Made by a program: the position numbers and the translations under genes
The notes under the pieces: generated by a model
The model's database searches: none
Told to the model about the DNA's origin: nothing
The model's input: the letters and a program-made list of their open reading frames with translations, nothing else
Assembly: GCF_003605735.1 (NCBI RefSeq)
Contig: NZ_QXTJ01000009.1
Span: forward strand, 47,666-99,130
DNA length: 51,465 nt
Direction: 5' to 3'
DNA from: Pseudomonas sp. LS-2
Lineage (GTDB): Bacteria > Pseudomonadota > Gammaproteobacteria > Pseudomonadales > Pseudomonadaceae
Shown here: in pieces, positions 42,812 to 51,465 of the stretch
How positions within the stretch are numbered: the stretch's first letter is position 1
How the letters are laid out: every line of letters begins with the position of its first letter

Positions 42812-42970
42812 GGTTGGGCCTCAGCTTCATTGTGCAATTCATGAACGGGGGAGGACGCGCCTGGCACGGGGACAGACGGTTCTGACTGTGCCTAAGCGGT
42901 TTAGAAAGCGCAATCCAAAGTGGCGGTGCTGCGGCTGACAGGAACTGATGACCCCTATGCATTGCCCTCT

Positions 42971-43036
42971 GTAGCAGTCCGGCTTGCCGGCGGTAGCGAT
43001 AGCAAGGACGCCACCGCCGGCAAGCGGGACTGCTAC
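42971..43036. repeat. REP doublet (GCCGGCGG family)
   Basis: Arms GTAGCAGTCCGGCTTGCCGG and CCGGCAAGCGGGACTGCTAC are inverse with one mismatch. It lies in the 298-base gap between the GNAT gene and the aldehyde dehydrogenase terminator; no gene is seen there. Confidence 0.92.
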
Positions 43037-43060
43037 AGGGGCCGTGCTTTAGCTTCTGAA

Positions 43061-43086
43061 ATAAAAACGGCCTCCGAAGAGGCCGT
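43061..43086 (-). terminator. Rho-independent terminator of the aldehyde dehydrogenase gene
   Basis: On the minus strand an 8-bp stem ACGGCCTC/GAGGCCGT with a TTCG tetraloop is followed directly by TTTTTAT. It begins 23 bases after the dehydrogenase stop and is a textbook terminator, so no gene further downstream belongs to that operon. Confidence 0.9.
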
Positions 43087-43109
43087 CATCTTTGCGGGCT
43101 AACGCTGAA

Positions 43110-44630
43110 TCAGAAGAAACCCAGCGGGTTGATGTCGTAGCTCACCAGCAGGTTTTTGGTCTGTTGGTAGTGCTCGAGCGCCACCTTGTGGGTTTCGCGG
43201 CCGACGCCGGATTTCTTGTAGCCGCCGAACGCAGCGTGCGCCGGGTACAGGTGGTAGCAGTTGGTCCACACACGACCGGCCTTGATCGCGCGTCCCACGC
43301 GGTAGGCACGGTTGATGTCGCGGGTCCACACACCTGCGCCCAGACCGAATTCGGTGTCGTTGGCGATGGCGACGGCTTCGGCTTCATCTTTGAAGGTGGT
43401 GACGCTGACCACCGGGCCAAAGATTTCTTCCTGGAACACGCGCATCTTGTTGTTGCCTTTGAGCAGCGTCGGCTGGATGTAGTAACCAGTCGCCAGCGAG
43501 CCTTCCATTTTCTCGACCTTGCCACCGGTCAACAGCTCGGCGCCTTCGCCCTGGGCGATGTCGAGGTACGAAAGAATCTTGTCGAATTGCTGCTGCGACG
43601 CCTGAGCGCCGACCATGGTGTCGGTGTCGAGCGGGTCACCGCGTTTGATTTTCAGGACCTTCTGCATCACCACTTCCATGAACTGCGGATAGATCGACTC
43701 CTGAACCAGGCAGCGCGACGGGCAGGTGCAGACTTCGCCCTGGTTGAAGAACGCCAGCACCACGCCTTCTGCGGCCTTGTCGATGAACTCGGGCTCGGCG
43801 CTCATCACGTCTTCGAAGTAGATGTTCGGCGACTTGCCGCCCAGCTCGACCGTCGACGGAATGATGCTGTCGGCAGCCAGTTTCATGATGTGCGACCCCA
43901 CCGGCGTGGAGCCTGTGAACGCAATCTTGGCGATGCGCTTGCTGCTGGCCAGCGCTTCACCGGCTTCGCGGCCATAACCTTGCACCACGTTCAGCACGCC
44001 TTTGGGCAGCAGATCGCCGATCAGTTCCATCAGCACACTAATGCCCAGCGGTGTTTGTTCGGCAGGTTTAAGCACGATGCAGTTACCGGCTGCCAGTGCA
44101 GGGGCGAGTTTCCACGCGGCCATCAGCAGCGGGAAGTTCCACGGAATGATCTGGCCGACCACGCCCAGCGGTTCGTGAATGTGATACGCCACGGTGTTGC
44201 CATCAATCTCGGCTGCAGTGCCTTCCTGAGCACGCAGCACGCCTGCGAAATAGCGGAAGTGGTCAACAGCCAGCGGGATGTCGGCGTTGAGGGTTTCGCG
44301 TACGGCCTTGCCGTTGTCCCAGGTCTCGGTGACGGCGAGCAGTTCGAGGTTCTGCTCGATGCGGTCGGCGATCTTCAGCAGGGTCAGCGAGCGTTCCTGA
44401 ACGGAAGTCTTGCCCCACGCATCGGCAGCGGCGTGGGCGGCATCCAGGGCTTTATCGATGTCTTCGGCAGTGGAGCGAGGGAATTCGGCGATCAGCTTGC
44501 CGGTGATCGGCGAGGTGTTTTCAAAATACTGGCCTTTGACCGGCGGCACGAACTCGCCACCGATGTAGTTGCCGTATTGGGTCTTGAAGGTGACGATCGA
44601 GCCTTCAGTACCGGGATGGGCATAACGCAT
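43110..44630 (-). CDS. NAD-dependent aldehyde (acetaldehyde) dehydrogenase
   Basis: The 506-residue protein starts at ATG 44630 behind AAGGAGATATT. It has the ALDH motifs [42 protein letters not shown] (catalytic Glu) and [12 protein letters not shown] (catalytic Cys). It is of the AldB/ExaC/AcoD group that oxidises acetaldehyde from ethanol, ethanolamine or acetoin. A sigma-54 promoter lies upstream and an EatR/AcoR-like regulator is divergent. It matches PA4022. Confidence 0.93.
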   Translation of the reverse strand: MRYAHPGTEGSIVTFKTQYGNYIGGEFVPPVKGQYFENTSPITGKLIAEFPRSTAEDIDKALDAAHAAADAWGKTSVQERSLTLLKIADRIEQNLELLAVTETWDNGKAVRETLNADIPLAVDHFRYFAGVLRAQEGTAAEIDGNTVAYHIHEPLGVVGQIIPWNFPLLMAAWKLAPALAAGNCIVLKPAEQTPLGISVLMELIGDLLPKGVLNVVQGYGREAGEALASSKRIAKIAFTGSTPVGSHIMKLAADSIIPSTVELGGKSPNIYFEDVMSAEPEFIDKAAEGVVLAFFNQGEVCTCPSRCLVQESIYPQFMEVVMQKVLKIKRGDPLDTDTMVGAQASQQQFDKILSYLDIAQGEGAELLTGGKVEKMEGSLATGYYIQPTLLKGNNKMRVFQEEIFGPVVSVTTFKDEAEAVAIANDTEFGLGAGVWTRDINRAYRVGRAIKAGRVWTNCYHLYPAHAAFGGYKKSGVGRETHKVALEHYQQTKNLLVSYDINPLGFF

Positions 44631-44712
44631 GGTGAATATCTCCTTGCTCTTGTGATTGTGTGGGGATAACGCGCTGCTGCACTTGATGTAACGACGCTTG
44701 ATGAAAGCGTAG

Positions 44713-44728
44713 AGCAAAGCGCGGGCCA
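44713..44728 (-). promoter_or_regulatory. Sigma-54 promoter of the aldehyde dehydrogenase gene
   Basis: On the minus strand TGGCCCG-CGCT-TTGCT matches the -24/-12 consensus TGGCACG-N4-TTGCW with one change and exact spacing. Predicted start is near 44701, about 70 bases before the ATG. The rest of the 311-base divergent gap probably holds regulator sites; GGGAC/GTCCC elements occur near 44787-44845. Confidence 0.75.
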
Positions 44729-44941
44729 TTGCCGTGTAGCGCCCGGTTTATAAGGGGTTTGGCTGGGAAACGGACGCCTGGCGGGTGTCCTTGTGCCAGC
44801 CTCGGGACGGCGAGGGTGACAGTTTGTATCGAATGTGGGACAGGCGACCGGCTTGCGGCTTTGGAATCATTGCAATGCACAGAATCGAGGAGGATGCTGG
44901 TCGGCAACTCCCCGGGAGCAAACCTTGGAAGAACAATAAAA

Positions 44942-46858
44942 ATGCACAGCAATCCGTTCGCTCGACATGCCCAGCAAGTCCTGACCGTTGCCCAGGGCAA
45001 GGCTCATCATCAATACGGCCCCGGCGCCGACCCCTCGATTGCCCGCTCATGGTTGCGATGCCTGGAGGACTATCACCTTGACCCCGCCCAGGCGGTCGCG
45101 CCCACTGTGCTGGAACATGCCCGCGTGCTGGAAAGCCGCGAGCGCCTGCAGCAGGTGCTGACCATTGCCGGTGGCGAGATGAACAGCCTGCATCAGCAAC
45201 TCTCGGGCGGGAACGCGGTGCTGTTGACCGACGCGCGTGGCGTGATCCTCAACTGCGTGACCGAGCCCGGCGAACGCAGGATTTTCGAGCGTGCCGGGTT
45301 GTGGCTGGGTGCTGACTGGAGCGAGGCGCGGGAAGGCACCAACGGCATCGGCACCTGTCTGGTGGAGCGCCAGTCGGTGACCATTCATCGTGACGAGCAT
45401 TTTCGAGGGCGTCACACCGGGCTGACGTGTTCGGCCAGTCCCGTGTTCGACCCTCACGGCGACCTGCTTGCGGTGCTCGATGTTTCCTCCGCGCGGCATG
45501 ACGTCTCGCGGCAGAGCCAGTTTCACACCATGGCGCTGGTCAATCTTTCGGCAAAGATGATCGAAAGCAGCTACTTTCTGCGCCATTTCGATGATCAGTG
45601 GCTGCTGCGTTTTCATCTTCAGGCAGGGTCGGTGGGGCTGTTCAGCGAAGGATTGCTGGCGTTTGACGGGGAAGGGCGGGTTCGTGCCCTCAACCAGAGT
45701 GCGCTGAATCTGCTGAGCCTTGGCCGGGCAGATGTGATCGGACAGCCGGTCGAGGCGTTGTTCGATTGCTCGCTCGATGAGTTGATGGGCCGGGCGTCCC
45801 CGGACGCGGCCACAAGTTGGCCACTGCGGACCCGGGACGGGCGAGGATTCTTCGCACTGCTGCGTGGGCAGACGCGTCCTGCGCTGAAAATCCTTCCTGC
45901 TCCAATTGTCAGCAAACCTGTGTCGAAGCCTGCGCCAAGCGGGATCTGCCTGGGCGATCCTTCGCTGCAATCTGCCTTGCGCCGTGCGGTGAAGGTCTTC
46001 GAGCGCGATGTGCCGTTGTTGATCAACGGTGAGACCGGCTCCGGTAAGGAAGCGTTCGCCAAGGCTGTGCATCACGCTAGCCAGCGAGCAGAAAAACCGT
46101 TCGTGGCACTGAACTGTGCGGCGATTCCCGAGAGCCTGATCGAGAGTGAGTTGTTCGGCTATCGCGGCGGCAGCTTCACCGGTGCACGCAAGGAAGGCAT
46201 GCGGGGCAAGTTGCAGCAGGCCGACGGCGGAACGTTGTTTCTCGATGAAATAGGCGACATGCCGGTGGCGTTGCAAACGCGGTTGTTGCGGGTGCTGGAA
46301 GACCGGCTGGTGGTGCCGATCGGGGGTGAGCCGCAGCCTGTGGACGTACGAATCATCAGCGCGACGCACCGGCATTTGTTGGGACGTGTGGAGGATGGCA
46401 GTTTTCGGGAGGACCTCTACTATCGCCTCAATGGCCTGGAAATCGCGCTGCCGCCGTTGCGCGAGCGAAGCGACAAGTCTCAGTTGCTGGATTTTCTTCT
46501 GGAAGAGGAGGCGGGAGGACATCCGGTCGTCCTCGATGCCGAGGCACGGCTGGCGCTGCTGGATTTCCATTGGCCTGGCAATGTGCGACAGATGCGTAAT
46601 GTTCTGAGAACCCTGGCGGCGTTGTGTGAGGACAATCAGATCGTTCTCGCCGATTTGCCGTCGTTGGTTCGTCACGGCAGCCTTCAGACGCCGACCACCG
46701 CTGAGCAAACCGATTCGCCGCTGGATGACGCAGAACGCTCGGCATTGCTCGCGACCCTCGAGGCCCAGCGCTGGCACATGACCCATGCGGCGAAAGAGCT
46801 GGGGGTCAGCCGCAATACCCTTTATAGAAAGCTGCGCAAGCATGGGATCAGTAGATAA
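44942..46858 (+). CDS. eatR: Sigma-54-dependent regulator, EatR/AcoR type
   Basis: The 638-residue protein starts at ATG 44942. An N-terminal GAF-type sensor (about 60-190, REGTNGIGTCLVERQSV) is followed by a PAS-like part (about 220-290). An AAA+ domain follows with Walker A GETGSGKE, GSFTGA loop (410-415), Walker B FLDEIGDMP and WPGNVRQMRNV, then a Fis-type HTH (THAAKELGVSRNTLYRKLRK). It is divergent from the sigma-54-promoted dehydrogenase. By synteny it is the PA4021 ortholog (EatR, ethanolamine catabolism). The usual GAFTGA reads GSFTGA. Confidence 0.88.
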   Translation: MHSNPFARHAQQVLTVAQGKAHHQYGPGADPSIARSWLRCLEDYHLDPAQAVAPTVLEHARVLESRERLQQVLTIAGGEMNSLHQQLSGGNAVLLTDARGVILNCVTEPGERRIFERAGLWLGADWSEAREGTNGIGTCLVERQSVTIHRDEHFRGRHTGLTCSASPVFDPHGDLLAVLDVSSARHDVSRQSQFHTMALVNLSAKMIESSYFLRHFDDQWLLRFHLQAGSVGLFSEGLLAFDGEGRVRALNQSALNLLSLGRADVIGQPVEALFDCSLDELMGRASPDAATSWPLRTRDGRGFFALLRGQTRPALKILPAPIVSKPVSKPAPSGICLGDPSLQSALRRAVKVFERDVPLLINGETGSGKEAFAKAVHHASQRAEKPFVALNCAAIPESLIESELFGYRGGSFTGARKEGMRGKLQQADGGTLFLDEIGDMPVALQTRLLRVLEDRLVVPIGGEPQPVDVRIISATHRHLLGRVEDGSFREDLYYRLNGLEIALPPLRERSDKSQLLDFLLEEEAGGHPVVLDAEARLALLDFHWPGNVRQMRNVLRTLAALCEDNQIVLADLPSLVRHGSLQTPTTAEQTDSPLDDAERSALLATLEAQRWHMTHAAKELGVSRNTLYRKLRKHGISR

Positions 46859-46869
46859 CGAATACCCGA

Positions 46870-46957
46870 TGTAGGAGCGCGCTTGCCCGCGATTGCAACC
46901 TTTCTGTGACCAAAATATGCCTGACCCACCGTAATCGCGGGCAAGCGCGCTCCTACA
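46870..46957. repeat. REP doublet (GCCCGCGA family)
   Basis: Arms TGTAGGAGCGCGCTTGCCCG and CGGGCAAGCGCGCTCCTACA are perfect 20-base inverse copies with a loop of about 48 bases. It begins 12 bases after the eatR stop. Confidence 0.95.
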
Positions 46958-47022
46958 ATTGTCCGCGCTTCGCATTGCCCTCCTTCTAAGCTAACCTGCG
47001 CCAATGTTTTAAGAGGTCGGTC

Positions 47023-48372
47023 ATGCACATTCATATTCTGGGTATCTGCGGCACGTTCATGGGTTCGCTGGCGGTTCTCGCCAAGGATCTGGGCCACAAA
47101 GTCACTGGCTCCGATGCCAACGTCTATCCGCCGATGAGCACGCAGCTTCAGGCGCAGGGCATCGAGCTGATGCAGGGTTACGACCCTTCGCACATGGATC
47201 CGGCGCCGGATCTGGTGGTGGTCGGTAACGCCATGTCCCGCGGCAACCCCGCTGTCGAATACGTTCTCAATAAAGGCCTGCCGTACGTTTCCGGCCCACA
47301 ATGGCTGGCCGATCACGTGCTGCGCGGTCGCTGGGTGCTGGCGGTTGCCGGTACTCACGGCAAAACCACCACCAGCAGCATGCTCGCCTGGGTCCTGGAG
47401 CACGCGGGCATGAGCCCGGGCTTCCTGATCGGTGGCGTGCCGCAGAACTTCGCGGTGTCCGCACGCTTGGGCGACACGCCGTTTTTCGTGGTCGAGGCCG
47501 ATGAATACGACAGCGCCTTCTTCGACAAACGCTCAAAATTCGTCCACTACGGCCCACGCACCGCGATCCTCAACAACCTTGAGTTCGATCACGCGGATAT
47601 CTTTCCCGATCTGCCGGCTATCGAACGTCAGTTCCACCATTTGGTGCGCACCATCCCGAGCGAAGGCCTGGTGATCCACCCGACGACCGAGCCTGCGCTG
47701 CAGCGTGTGATTGAAATGGGTTGCTGGACGCCGGTGCAAACCACCGGGCAAGGCGGTCAATGGCAGGCGAAGCTGCTCAGCGAAGACGGCTCGAAGTTCG
47801 AAGTGATCTTCGAGGGCGTTGCGCAAGGTGTCGTCGATTGGGGAATGACCGGGCAACACAACGTTGCCAACGCACTGGCCACGCTCGCGGCAGCGCGACA
47901 TGTCGGCGTGGTGCCGCAGCAGGGCGTTGAAGCCTTGAGCGCCTTCAAAAGCGTGAAGCGCCGCATGGAGAAAGTCGCTGAAGTGCGCGGCATCACCATT
48001 TACGACGATTTCGCGCACCACCCGACCGCCATCGCGACCACGCTGGATGGCCTGCGCAAGAAGGTCGGTGAGGCGCCGATCATTGCTATCGTCGAGCCGC
48101 GCTCCAACTCAATGAAGCTCGGCGCGCACCGCGACGGTCTGCCGGAAAGCGTGGAGCAGGCCGATCAGGTGGTGTGGTACTCCCCGGCGAATCTGGGTTG
48201 GGATCTGGGCGCCACAGCGGCTCAGTGCACGGTGCCCGCAGTGGTCTGCGACTCGCTGGAAGGCATCATCGAACGCGTGAAAAGCCAGGCCCAGCCCGGC
48301 ACCCATGTGGTGATCATGAGCAACGGCGGCTTCGGCGGCCTTCATGGCAAGCTGGCCGAGGCGCTGAAATGA
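47023..48372 (+). CDS. mpl: UDP-MurNAc:L-Ala-gamma-D-Glu-meso-DAP ligase
   Basis: The 449-residue Mur-ligase protein starts [20 protein letters not shown]. It has the ATP loop GTHGKTT (110-116), [21 protein letters not shown] and [10 protein letters not shown]. Mpl joins recycled murein tripeptide to UDP-MurNAc, bypassing MurC-E. Its stop overlaps the ubiX start (ATGA). The pair mpl-ubiX is conserved in Pseudomonas (PA4020-PA4019). Confidence 0.96.
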   Translation: MHIHILGICGTFMGSLAVLAKDLGHKVTGSDANVYPPMSTQLQAQGIELMQGYDPSHMDPAPDLVVVGNAMSRGNPAVEYVLNKGLPYVSGPQWLADHVLRGRWVLAVAGTHGKTTTSSMLAWVLEHAGMSPGFLIGGVPQNFAVSARLGDTPFFVVEADEYDSAFFDKRSKFVHYGPRTAILNNLEFDHADIFPDLPAIERQFHHLVRTIPSEGLVIHPTTEPALQRVIEMGCWTPVQTTGQGGQWQAKLLSEDGSKFEVIFEGVAQGVVDWGMTGQHNVANALATLAAARHVGVVPQQGVEALSAFKSVKRRMEKVAEVRGITIYDDFAHHPTAIATTLDGLRKKVGEAPIIAIVEPRSNSMKLGAHRDGLPESVEQADQVVWYSPANLGWDLGATAAQCTVPAVVCDSLEGIIERVKSQAQPGTHVVIMSNGGFGGLHGKLAEALK

Positions 48373-48998
48373 GCGGGCCGGAACGCATCACGCTGGCGAT
48401 GACCGGCGCGTCCGGCGCGCAATACGGGCTTCGCCTGCTCGATTGTCTGGTGCGCGAAGATCGCGAAGTGCACTTCCTTATTTCCAAAGCCGCGCAGTTG
48501 GTCATGGCCACGGAAACTGACGTCACGCTGCCACCAAAACCTCAGATGATGCAGGCTTTCCTGACCGAGTACACGGGGGCCGCCGATGGGCAGATTCGTG
48601 TATATGGCAAGGAAGACTGGATGTCGCCGGTGGCGTCGGGTTCGGGTTCGCCCGCGGCGATGGTCGTCGTTCCGTGCTCGACCGGCACGTTGTCGGCCAT
48701 CGCTACCGGGGCCTGCAACAACCTGATCGAGCGCGCCGCTGATGTCACCCTCAAGGAGCGCCGTCAGTTGATTCTGGTGCCCCGCGAGGCGCCGTTTTCC
48801 AGCATTCATCTGGAAAACATGCTCAAGCTGTCGAACCTCGGCGCGGTGATTCTTCCGGCATCGCCCGGTTTCTATCACCAGCCGCAAACGATCGATGATC
48901 TGGTCGATTTCGTTGTGGCGCGCGTCCTCAATCTGCTGAATATCCCACAGGACATGTTGCCGCGCTGGGGCGAGCATCATTTTGGCGCCGATGAATAA
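48369..48998 (+). CDS. ubiX: Flavin prenyltransferase UbiX
   Basis: The 209-residue protein starts at ATG 48369, overlapping the mpl stop by 4 bases. It has [61 protein letters not shown] and [20 protein letters not shown] motifs. UbiX adds a dimethylallyl group to FMN to make the prenyl-FMN cofactor used by the ubiquinone decarboxylase UbiD. The following lipoprotein gene overlaps its end. Confidence 0.96.
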   Translation: MSGPERITLAMTGASGAQYGLRLLDCLVREDREVHFLISKAAQLVMATETDVTLPPKPQMMQAFLTEYTGAADGQIRVYGKEDWMSPVASGSGSPAAMVVVPCSTGTLSAIATGACNNLIERAADVTLKERRQLILVPREAPFSSIHLENMLKLSNLGAVILPASPGFYHQPQTIDDLVDFVVARVLNLLNIPQDMLPRWGEHHFGADE

Positions 48999-49281
48999 GA
49001 AGCTGTTTGTCCTCACCGTCGGCCTGTTGCTCGCCACCGGCTGCTCGACTGTCCGCACACTGGACGCCAATCAACCGGGCGCGCCGGTGGTGTATTCCGG
49101 CACTCGGCTGGATCTGTATGCGATTCAGGGCGGCTGCTGCGAGAAAGACCGTTTTGGTGCCGAGGCTCCGAAGTATCCGATGCTCGACCTGCCGGGCAGC
49201 GCGTTGCTCGATACCTTGCTGCTGCCGTTGTCGGTTCTGACGGTGCTGGGTGTGGGATTTCAAGCGTCCGGGGGGATGTAG
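48991..49281 (+). CDS. YceK/YidQ-family lipoprotein (DUF1375)
   Basis: The 96-residue protein starts at ATG 48991 ([20 protein letters not shown]), with the lipidated Cys at 18. The body has [17 protein letters not shown] and ends with [21 protein letters not shown], the YceK pattern. Its role is unknown. It overlaps the ubiX stop by 8 bases and is probably the third gene of the mpl operon. Confidence 0.85.
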   Translation: MNKKLFVLTVGLLLATGCSTVRTLDANQPGAPVVYSGTRLDLYAIQGGCCEKDRFGAEAPKYPMLDLPGSALLDTLLLPLSVLTVLGVGFQASGGM

Positions 49282-49298
49282 AAGCCCCGTTGCCTCCC

Positions 49299-49364
49299 GT
49301 AGCAGTCCGGCTTGCCGGCGGTGGCGTTCGCACAAGCGCTACCGCCGGCAAGCCAGACTGCTAC
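49299..49364. repeat. REP doublet (GCCGGCGG family)
   Basis: Arms GTAGCAGTCCGGCTTGCCGG and CCGGCAAGCCAGACTGCTAC are inverse with one mismatch. It separates the convergent lipoprotein and SDR genes. Confidence 0.93.
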
Positions 49365-49393
49365 AGGGTATCTGGCCAGCCAATATGGGCGGT

Positions 49394-50035
49394 TTATCTC
49401 CCCAGACGCCGCAAATCATCCGATTCCACGACCCGCACCCCGTCCTGTTCTTCCAACGCCAGGCGCCAGAGTGCGCGGGCCAGCTGGCACGCTTCGATGC
49501 CGCCGTATTTGCCGGGTATCAATTTGGCGATCGGTGCAGCGAGCTGCTCCACCAGGCGCTGATCCAGACGTTCGCCAATCAGCAGTGAGGGCCGGGCGAT
49601 GGTCAATTGCGGCCAGTTCTGGTCTTTGAGCGCTTCTTCCATTTCGCCTTTGACGCGGCTGTAGAAAATGCTCGATTCAGGATCGGCATTCACCGCGCTG
49701 ATCACCAGCAGGTGCCGAGCGCCCAACTCCCGGGCCCGCTTGCCGAAGGCCACCACCATGTCCATGTCGACGGCGCGAAAAGCGTCTTGAGAGCCGGCCT
49801 GCTTGATCGTGCTGCCCAGACAGCAGAAGGCGATATCCACACGTCCGCCAAGCTCTGCGAGCAGCGAAGTAAAGTCGCCTACCGGGTTTTCCAGGTGGGG
49901 GTGATCGGCGAGCGGACGGCGGCTGGGGGCCAGTACGCGGCTGACGGTGGGTTCGTTGAGCAAGCGATCGAGCAAGTGTTCGCCCGTCAGTCCAGTCGCT
50001 CCGGCAAGCAGGATGTGTTGCGGCGTCAAGTACAT
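49394..50035 (-). CDS. Atypical SDR, NAD(P)H-binding protein
   Basis: The 213-residue protein starts at ATG 50035 behind GGGAGAAAG. It has an N-terminal Rossmann motif [18 protein letters not shown] and [37 protein letters not shown] with a possible YxxxK. The pattern is that of the HTATIP2/YbjT-like atypical SDR group, often with regulatory or quinone-related roles. The substrate is unknown. Confidence 0.85.
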   Translation of the reverse strand: MYLTPQHILLAGATGLTGEHLLDRLLNEPTVSRVLAPSRRPLADHPHLENPVGDFTSLLAELGGRVDIAFCCLGSTIKQAGSQDAFRAVDMDMVVAFGKRARELGARHLLVISAVNADPESSIFYSRVKGEMEEALKDQNWPQLTIARPSLLIGERLDQRLVEQLAAPIAKLIPGKYGGIEACQLARALWRLALEEQDGVRVVESDDLRRLGR

Positions 50036-50168
50036 GGTCTTTCTCCCTTGATACGACACAAGCATAGGCGCTCTAAGGAAACAGACTGCGCTGGGACGAC
50101 GCTTGTTTCACAAAACTCACGAATTTTTCATCACCCGTACAGCTACAGGAAAGGCAATGGGCGGCGAA

Positions 50169-51464
50169 TCAATGACCGACCGCCGCTTTGATGCCCTTAC
50201 CGACCGATACGGTATTCAACGCCCGCTCCGCCTGGCTTTTGCGCAGCTTCTGCCAATGTGCGATCACGCCCTTGGGGGCCCAGATCTGTGGTTCGGACGG
50301 GTCGAAGTTTTCCTCGGTTTCCCGTTGCGCGACGATTGCCTTGGCGTCTTCAAAGGCTTGTAGCAGGTCGTCGGTTTCCACCAGCGCCTTGCCGAACAAC
50401 GCTTCGCCGAAATAAGTGAAATCCGCTTCTTCCGAACAGCCGAACGACACCCGATCCTCCCTCGACGCGGTGATCACCAGGGTGCGTTCGTCCTTGATCG
50501 CCGGAATGAACCCTCCGGAATAACAGGCCGAAATCACGACCACTTTGTCACGGTTCTTCAGGGGCGCCAGCACGCCCGCCATTTCATTGGCAGGCAGATC
50601 CGACAGCTCCAGACGCGGCTGGTCGAGCACCAGTTCATGCTCGTGTGTGCCGTGACTGGTGAGATAGATGAAGATCAGGTCTTCCGGGCCGCTGCGTTGA
50701 GCGAGGGTCTGCACGGCGCGGCTGATGTTTTCGCGGGTCGCCATTGGACGATCAGTCATGTGGTCGCGATGATTGACCAGCGAAACCTGGCCGAAGGCGC
50801 CGAATCGTGTGGACAGCAGTTTGTTGACGTAGTCCGCTTCGCGCAAGAATACGCTCTGCTTGCCATCGCCCCCCACGACCAGGCTGTACAGCTCGATGGC
50901 CGGGGTGGAGGCAGGCACTGCGGCGAGGGCTTTTTCCAGCAGCGGCCCTTGAGCGAGCAAACCTATCTCCAGTGGGTCGGGAAGCACCTTGCCCGTCGCG
51001 TCACGTATGCGCTGTCCATTGGCCCAGGTGCCGCTCTGCACACTGCCGTCGGCTGACGTGAGACTTCCAGCCCCGTGATAGTTGTCGTTCTCGAACTGCC
51101 CGACATAGCGGCTGCCGTCCGGCATCTTCAAGCGACCCTCGCCAACGAACCGCCAGTTGCGAAACTGCCCCTGATAGTTGGTGCCGTCTGATCCGATCAG
51201 CTCACCCTTGCCGGTGAAGGCGCCATCCTTGAACTGCCCGGACCAGACATCGCCATCAGCGTTTTCATAGCGCCCGCGACCGTTCAACTGGTTGTTGTGA
51301 AAACCGCCCACGTACTGATCGCCATCGGCGCTGGTGAAGTTGCCGGTGCCCTCAAGCTGGCCGTCGACGAACCTGCCGCTGAATTGATTGCCCGCCGCAT
51401 CGCTGCGTTGGCCTTCGCCGTTGGGTTTGCCATTGGCAAACTCGCCTTGATACTCGCTGCCGTC
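50169..51464 (-). CDS. MORN-repeat protein with C13 caspase-like peptidase domain, 5' end missing
   Basis: The frame stays open to the right edge, so the N-terminus is outside the window; the GTG at 51311 is internal. The visible 431 residues begin with seven MORN-type repeats of about 23 residues (GDQYVGGFHNNQLNGRGRYE, GDVWSGQFKDGAFTGKGELI), then a C13/legumain-like domain with the catalytic His in YLTSHGTHEHEL and Cys in VVISACYSGGFIPA. The caspase-hemoglobinase fold and membrane-associating repeats suggest a regulated protease or transamidase. Its substrate is unknown. Confidence 0.87.
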   Translation of the reverse strand, partial: DGSEYQGEFANGKPNGEGQRSDAAGNQFSGRFVDGQLEGTGNFTSADGDQYVGGFHNNQLNGRGRYENADGDVWSGQFKDGAFTGKGELIGSDGTNYQGQFRNWRFVGEGRLKMPDGSRYVGQFENDNYHGAGSLTSADGSVQSGTWANGQRIRDATGKVLPDPLEIGLLAQGPLLEKALAAVPASTPAIELYSLVVGGDGKQSVFLREADYVNKLLSTRFGAFGQVSLVNHRDHMTDRPMATRENISRAVQTLAQRSGPEDLIFIYLTSHGTHEHELVLDQPRLELSDLPANEMAGVLAPLKNRDKVVVISACYSGGFIPAIKDERTLVITASREDRVSFGCSEEADFTYFGEALFGKALVETDDLLQAFEDAKAIVAQRETEENFDPSEPQIWAPKGVIAHWQKLRKSQAERALNTVSVGKGIKAAVGH

Positions 51465-51465
51465 T

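Noticed and set aside
43092..44669. Long open frame on the plus strand opposite the aldehyde dehydrogenase
   Set aside because: It is a mirror of the GC-rich coding frame, has no ribosome-binding site or recognisable domain, and the minus-strand gene is certain.
45047..46975. 642-codon antisense frame opposite the sigma-54 regulator
   Set aside because: Same reason: a codon-bias shadow of a well-supported gene; the protein sequence is low in recognisable structure.
1..51465. CRISPR array
   Set aside because: The repeated units are dispersed inverted REP doublets, not regularly spaced direct repeats, and no cas genes are present.

Overview
The window looks like a chromosomal segment of a Pseudomonas of the broad P. 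fluorescens type. The evidence is high GC, short REP-type inverted repeats of two families (GTAGCAGnnCGGCTTGCCGGCGG and GTAGGAGCGnGCTTGCCCGCGA) in many intergenic gaps, and gene order. From memory, the conserved parts follow the P. aeruginosa PAO1 order PA4068-PA4042 and PA4031-PA4019 closely. No tRNA, rRNA, IS element or CRISPR array was seen.

0-7.2 kb: the 3' end of an epimerase gene; oprG (OmpW family) with an Anr-like box at a good position; a four-gene zinc-responsive unit (His-rich ZrgA-like protein, ABC ATPase, FtsX-type permease, DUF3299 protein) behind a strong Zur-like palindrome; a CnoX-like thioredoxin-TPR protein; a methyltransferase and a YbaY-type lipoprotein. 7.4-16.2 kb: a riboflavin/thiamine/phospholipid block, nrdR-ribD-ribE-ribBA-ribH-nusB-thiL-pgpA, then a periplasmic binding protein, stand-alone ribA, a small membrane protein and a BtuF-like protein. 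16.3-21.6 kb, minus strand: xseB-ispA-dxs (isoprenoid precursors), then btuB.

21.8-39.9 kb is a variable stretch. Its first half is metabolic: nitroreductase, quinone oxidoreductase with a LysR regulator, a sugar-acid module (IlvD/Edd dehydratase, FAH-fold enzyme, GbpR-like LysR), and a maleate isomerase with its own LysR regulator. Its second half (30.7-39.5 kb) resembles a defence or stress island. A BrxR/CapW-like WYL repressor faces a small membrane coiled-coil protein, an ADP-ribosylglycohydrolase and a zinc-ribbon protein across a 33-bp palindrome. Converging on that cassette is a three-gene operon of dynamin-like GTPases related to LeoABC. Its GTPase motifs are split between two proteins: the P-loop lies in a membrane-anchored coiled-coil protein and G2-G4 lie in the next. 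An uncharacterised protein and an XRE/S24 phage-type repressor with its own operator and an AT-rich remnant follow.

39.9-51.4 kb returns to core genes: ppa, mtfA, a DedA protein, a GNAT acetyltransferase, an acetaldehyde-type dehydrogenase with a sigma-54 promoter, its EatR/AcoR-like enhancer-binding regulator, mpl-ubiX-lipoprotein, an atypical SDR, and the 3' part of a MORN-repeat/C13 caspase-like peptidase gene that runs off the right edge.
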